Below are positions 5,950 to 7,970 of a stretch of DNA of 7,970 bases, one piece after another. The notes beneath the pieces were generated by a model that was given only the letters and a program-made list of their open reading frames with translations, had not been told where the DNA came from and did no database searches. Position 1 is the stretch's first letter. Every line of letters starts with the position of its first letter. This DNA comes from Methanomicrobiales archaeon (lineage in GTDB: Archaea; Halobacteriota; Methanomicrobia; Methanomicrobiales; Methanomicrobiaceae): positions 1 to 7,970 of the forward strand of contig JAAYIO010000088.1 in NCBI GenBank assembly GCA_012523385.1, in the 5' to 3' direction. Made by a program: the position numbers and the translations under genes.

Positions 5950-6840
5950 ATGATTCTGAAGGATACCTTTGGACGACAGGTGACAAATCTGCGTATTGCG
6001 CTGACACCAAAATGCAATCTGAACTGCATATACTGCCATGCCGAAGGTGAGGTGGCACCCAAATGCCTGATGTCCGCCGAGGATATCGGTGAGATCATGC
6101 GTGTTGCTAACCTCTTTGAGATGCGCAGTATCAAGTTCACCGGCGGGGAGCCTCTTATGCGCGATGATCTGGTTGAGATTGTCTCAATGGTACCCGAGGG
6201 CATGGAGGCATCGATGACCACGAACGGCACGGTGCTTGAGGATATCGCGCAGGATTTAAAGGATGCCGGGCTCTCCCGTGTGAATATTAGTCTGGATTCC
6301 CTGAAGCCCGAACGCTACAAGGAGATCACCGGAAAAGATATGCTCTCCGATGTGCTTGCGGGGATTGATGCAGCGATTGAAGCGGGCCTTACGCCGGTGA
6401 AGCTGAATGTGGTGTTACTCAAGGGTATCAATGACGATGAGATTCCCGATTTTATTCATTTTGTGTCAAATCATCCAAACCATGATCATCTGATCCTGCA
6501 GTTTATCGAGCTGATGGATGAGTTTAGGAACTGTCCCTACCATATGGACCTGACGGGACTTGAGGAGGAGTTGCAGCGCACCGCAAAGACGGTTATTACC
6601 CGGCGGATGCACCACCGCAAGAAGTACTGTCTCGAAGGGGCGGAGATTGAGATTGTACGGCCCCTGCACAATACCGAGTTCTGTGCGTTTTGCAACCGGT
6701 TGCGGGTGACCTCTGACGGATTTTTAAAGCCCTGTCTGATGCGTCACGATAACCATATTGATATTCGGGGACTGAGGGGAAAAGAGCTTGAGGATGCGTT
6801 TAGGGCGGCGGTGGAGGCACGGGTGCCGTATTGTCAATGA
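5950..6840 (+). CDS. moaA: GTP 3',8-cyclase MoaA (radical SAM)
   Basis: MoaA converts GTP to (8S)-3',8-cyclo-7,8-dihydroguanosine 5'-triphosphate, the first step of molybdopterin/tungstopterin cofactor synthesis. Methanogens need this cofactor for formylmethanofuran and formate dehydrogenases. The 296-residue protein has the N-terminal radical-SAM motif CNLNCIYC (Cys22, 26, 29), GGEP at 65-68, TTNG at 90-93 and VNISLDSL at 111-118. The C-terminal second cluster motif is CAFCNRLRVTSDGFLKPC, with Cys245, Cys248 and Cys262 in CxxCx13C spacing. The two-cluster arrangement and NRLRVTSDG distinguish it from other radical-SAM families. It ends in YCQ without the Gly-Gly C-terminus known from bacterial MoaA. 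The ATG lies one base after the rlmE stop with no strong SD, implying translational coupling. No other molybdopterin gene is in view. Confidence 0.95.
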   Translation: MILKDTFGRQVTNLRIALTPKCNLNCIYCHAEGEVAPKCLMSAEDIGEIMRVANLFEMRSIKFTGGEPLMRDDLVEIVSMVPEGMEASMTTNGTVLEDIAQDLKDAGLSRVNISLDSLKPERYKEITGKDMLSDVLAGIDAAIEAGLTPVKLNVVLLKGINDDEIPDFIHFVSNHPNHDHLILQFIELMDEFRNCPYHMDLTGLEEELQRTAKTVITRRMHHRKKYCLEGAEIEIVRPLHNTEFCAFCNRLRVTSDGFLKPCLMRHDNHIDIRGLRGKELEDAFRAAVEARVPYCQ

Positions 6841-6856
6841 TTCTCTCCCGAACGGT

Positions 6857-6904
6857 TCATCACCGGTGATCTTCTGTAGCTGATCTGTCATCAGTGATCG
6901 TCTG
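6857..6904. repeat. Imperfect direct repeat of a palindromic element upstream of the 6955 gene
   Basis: Two related units occur 31 bp apart. TCATCACCGGTGATCTTCTG (6857-6876) contains the perfect 12-bp palindrome ATCACCGGTGAT (6859-6870). TCATCAGTGATCGTCTG (6888-6904) is the same unit without the central CCG, leaving ATCA-G-TGAT. The 31-bp offset is close to three helical turns, so both would face the same side of DNA. They lie about 20-70 bp upstream of the TATA-like element of the next gene, which is typical of an operator pair. Confidence 0.45.
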
Positions 6905-6924
6905 CGGTTGGTCCTTTCCAAATC

Positions 6925-6931
6925 CTTATTT
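6925..6931 (+). promoter_or_regulatory. Candidate TATA box of the 6955 gene (leaderless)
   Basis: CTTATTT is centred about 26 nt before 6954. It predicts a transcript beginning at or within a few bases of the start codon. No SD is present in front of the ATG at 6955, which agrees with leaderless translation. An ATG at 6951 is followed by a stop after three codons and is not the start. Confidence 0.4.
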
Positions 6932-6954
6932 CCCGCGTTGCACCATCTGAATGT

Positions 6955-7458
6955 ATGCTTGAGACAAACGAATACATCCCTGTTCTTCAGAAACTCTATA
7001 ACAAATCCCTGATTCTGGAATCACCAAGCGAGTTTGAGCCGGTTTTCTGGTTCCATCTCAAGGATGCAGTGGCCCATCTGGACTTTACGCTCTGTATTCA
7101 GGGCTACAATATCCAGTCTATGCGAAATATCATGAATATGGAGTATATGAGGTGGCGCGCGGATGAGGAGAAGAAGGATGGACGCGATCAGTTCCCCGCG
7201 TTTGTCAACTGGCTCAAGGCAAATCACCGCGAGAACTTCGACAAACTGCCTGTTCTCTGGAGGGACATTTATGACAAAGAGAATCCCGCATCCTACCGCT
7301 CGTTCCGGATTGCGATGGACCCGGCGGCCCTCAAGCCTCTGCCCGTCCGGTTCTTTTTGGATGTGATTGATGAACTCTTTGACAAGAATTTTTTAAAGAG
7401 TCTGTATAAGGATGCTTCACTGGGGAAGTTGTATAAGGAATTTCTCAGAGCGAAATAG
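6955..7458 (+). CDS. Hypothetical protein, 167 aa, probably all-helical and cytosolic
   Basis: I do not recognise this family. The protein has no signal peptide, no membrane segment and no metal-binding cysteine cluster (one Cys, residue 47). It is rich in aromatic and charged residues: FEPVFWFHLKDAVAHLDFTL at 27-46, a Met-rich amphipathic run IQSMRNIMNMEYMRWRADEEKK at 53-74, FPAFVNWLKANHRENFDKLPVLWRDIY at 80-106, and a basic helical C-terminus FLKSLYKDASLGKLYKEFL. Predicted secondary structure is mostly helix with Pro-bounded turns. Codon use resembles its neighbours and the frame is intact for 504 nt. It stands alone behind a gap with a palindromic direct repeat and a TATA-like element, with no SD, so it is probably a leaderless single-gene unit. 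The context gives no clear functional hint. Confidence 0.8.
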   Translation: MLETNEYIPVLQKLYNKSLILESPSEFEPVFWFHLKDAVAHLDFTLCIQGYNIQSMRNIMNMEYMRWRADEEKKDGRDQFPAFVNWLKANHRENFDKLPVLWRDIYDKENPASYRSFRIAMDPAALKPLPVRFFLDVIDELFDKNFLKSLYKDASLGKLYKEFLRAK

Positions 7459-7692
7459 AACAAGGAATCACTATGCAGTTCCGGTCCGGATGTTGCATTA
7501 TTCTCCTCAAAAACTATTTTCCATTCTTTTTCCGAACTTCATTTATCCCCCAACAATACCCACCATCCGTGCTAACAGACGAGGAATTTATGCCGATGTA
7601 CAATAGAGTAATGTCAGGAAGAGGACAAGAGGGGGAATGGAGATGGATAAGAGAGATAAAGCGAATAAAATAAAACAGGAGATGAATACGAT
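7459..7692 (+). other. 234-bp intergenic region with T-rich end and purine-rich tract
   Basis: The first part (about 7505-7530) has T-rich runs (CTATTTTCCATTCTTTTTCC) that could end the upstream transcript. From 7616 to 7686 the plus strand is about 86% purine (61 of 71 bases), which is markedly skewed against the rest of the window. AT-rich GCGAATAAAATAAAAC (7661-7676) and an AGGAG SD (7677-7681, 11 nt before the ATG at 7693) precede the M20 gene. A 27-codon frame at 7590-7673 behind GAGGAA is possible but unsupported. No RNA gene was recognised. Confidence 0.5.
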
Positions 7693-7970
7693 ATGAACGT
7701 CGCACAGGTCTGCGCAGACCTGATTCAAATAAATACAGAAAACCCCCCCGGCCGAACCGATGAGGCGGTGGAATACGTTGCAGAGATTCTGGAGGGTCTG
7801 GGGTATCGTCCCCGCATCTCTAAAAATCCGGGAGGTCACTGGAATGTCTGTGCCGGTCCCCGCGACTGCGCCCTGTTGTTCTGCGGTCATCTGGATGTGG
7901 TGCCGGCAGGAGATGTGGGGTGGACGCATGACCCCTTCTCCGGCGTGATTGAGGACGGCTTTGTCTGGGG
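7693..7970 (+). CDS. M20-family metallopeptidase/deacylase, N-terminal part (runs off right edge)
   Basis: The frame starts at the ATG at 7693 behind an AGGAG SD and stays open for 92 codons to the end of the window. The N-terminal helix and LIQINTENPPGRT (residues 10-22) are typical of the ArgE/DapE/ACY1/CPG2 group. LLFCGHLDVVPAGD (61-74) holds the first zinc ligand His66 and the catalytic-base-supporting Asp68 in HxD. WTHDPFSGVIEDGFVW (77-92) is the conserved segment just before the bridging-aspartate region, which lies outside the window. Substrates in this family include N-acylated amino acids, succinyl-diaminopimelate and peptides. The portion seen does not separate DapE from ArgE or an aminoacylase. 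The dap genes about 5 kb away on the other strand are weak support for DapE at best. Confidence 0.9.
   Translation, partial: MNVAQVCADLIQINTENPPGRTDEAVEYVAEILEGLGYRPRISKNPGGHWNVCAGPRDCALLFCGHLDVVPAGDVGWTHDPFSGVIEDGFVW

Noticed and set aside
7590..7673. 27-codon frame with GAGGAA upstream, in the gap before the M20 gene
   Set aside because: It lies mainly in the purine tract and has skewed Arg/Gly/Glu/Lys content and no family resemblance. An SD-like GAGG is expected by chance here. It is mentioned only as part of the intergenic region.
7588..7929. A 113-codon minus-strand frame at the right end
   Set aside because: It runs antisense through the M20 gene, whose HxD metal-binding motif and SD are clear. 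Its own N-terminal part matches nothing I recognise.
1..7970. Search by eye for CRISPR arrays, insertion-sequence ends, tRNA or rRNA genes and defence or toxin-antitoxin pairs
   Set aside because: No regularly spaced repeats, terminal inverted repeats with a transposase, cloverleaf-like segments or rRNA-like stretches were seen. All long frames are explained by housekeeping genes or the single unrecognised gene.

Overview
The window looks like the chromosome of a methanogenic archaeon, most likely from the Methanomicrobiales or a close relative. The evidence is gene content: a PCNA sliding clamp next to the archaeal/eukaryotic-type primase large subunit, ribosomal protein S17e, a ThiN-like domain, a small 2[4Fe-4S] ferredoxin, TATA-like promoter elements and some genes with no Shine-Dalgarno (SD) site. 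The taxonomic placement is inferred from protein character; no marker was compared against a database.

Left block, minus strand, read from right to left: a stand-alone ThiN-like protein (3094 to 2582), ribosomal protein S17e (2570 to 2379), dapA (2371 to 1496), dapB (1503 to 745), a 57-residue ferredoxin (680 to 507) and asd (463 to beyond base 1). The first four genes are tightly packed (gaps of 11 and 7 nt, then an 8-nt overlap) and look like one operon. Asd makes aspartate semialdehyde, and DapA and DapB carry it to tetrahydrodipicolinate, so this is the entry to the diaminopimelate/lysine pathway. The ferredoxin and asd follow after gaps of 64 and 43 nt. These gaps hold T-rich, TATA-like sequence, so the last two genes may also be transcribed on their own.

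Middle: a 58-residue membrane protein on the plus strand (3175-3351) diverges from the ThiN-like gene. It runs tail-to-tail into priL, and the two stop codons overlap. PCNA (5096 to 4353) and priL (4352 to 3348) form a replication operon with no spacing between stop and start.

Right block, plus strand: a 135-bp divergent promoter region separates pcna from rlmE (23S rRNA 2'-O-methyltransferase, 5232-5948). rlmE is followed one base later by moaA (radical-SAM GTP 3',8-cyclase, 5950-6840). After a 114-bp regulatory-looking gap comes an unrecognised 167-residue protein (6955-7458). A 234-bp gap with a purine-rich stretch then leads to the start of an M20-family metallopeptidase/deacylase that leaves the window at its right end.

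Most of the window is housekeeping, and I see no defence system, mobile element, CRISPR array, tRNA or rRNA. The points worth a second look are a ThiN-like domain that appears to lack family signature residues, the ferredoxin inside the aspartate-family operon, three perfect inverted repeats in promoter regions, and the unrecognised 167-residue protein.
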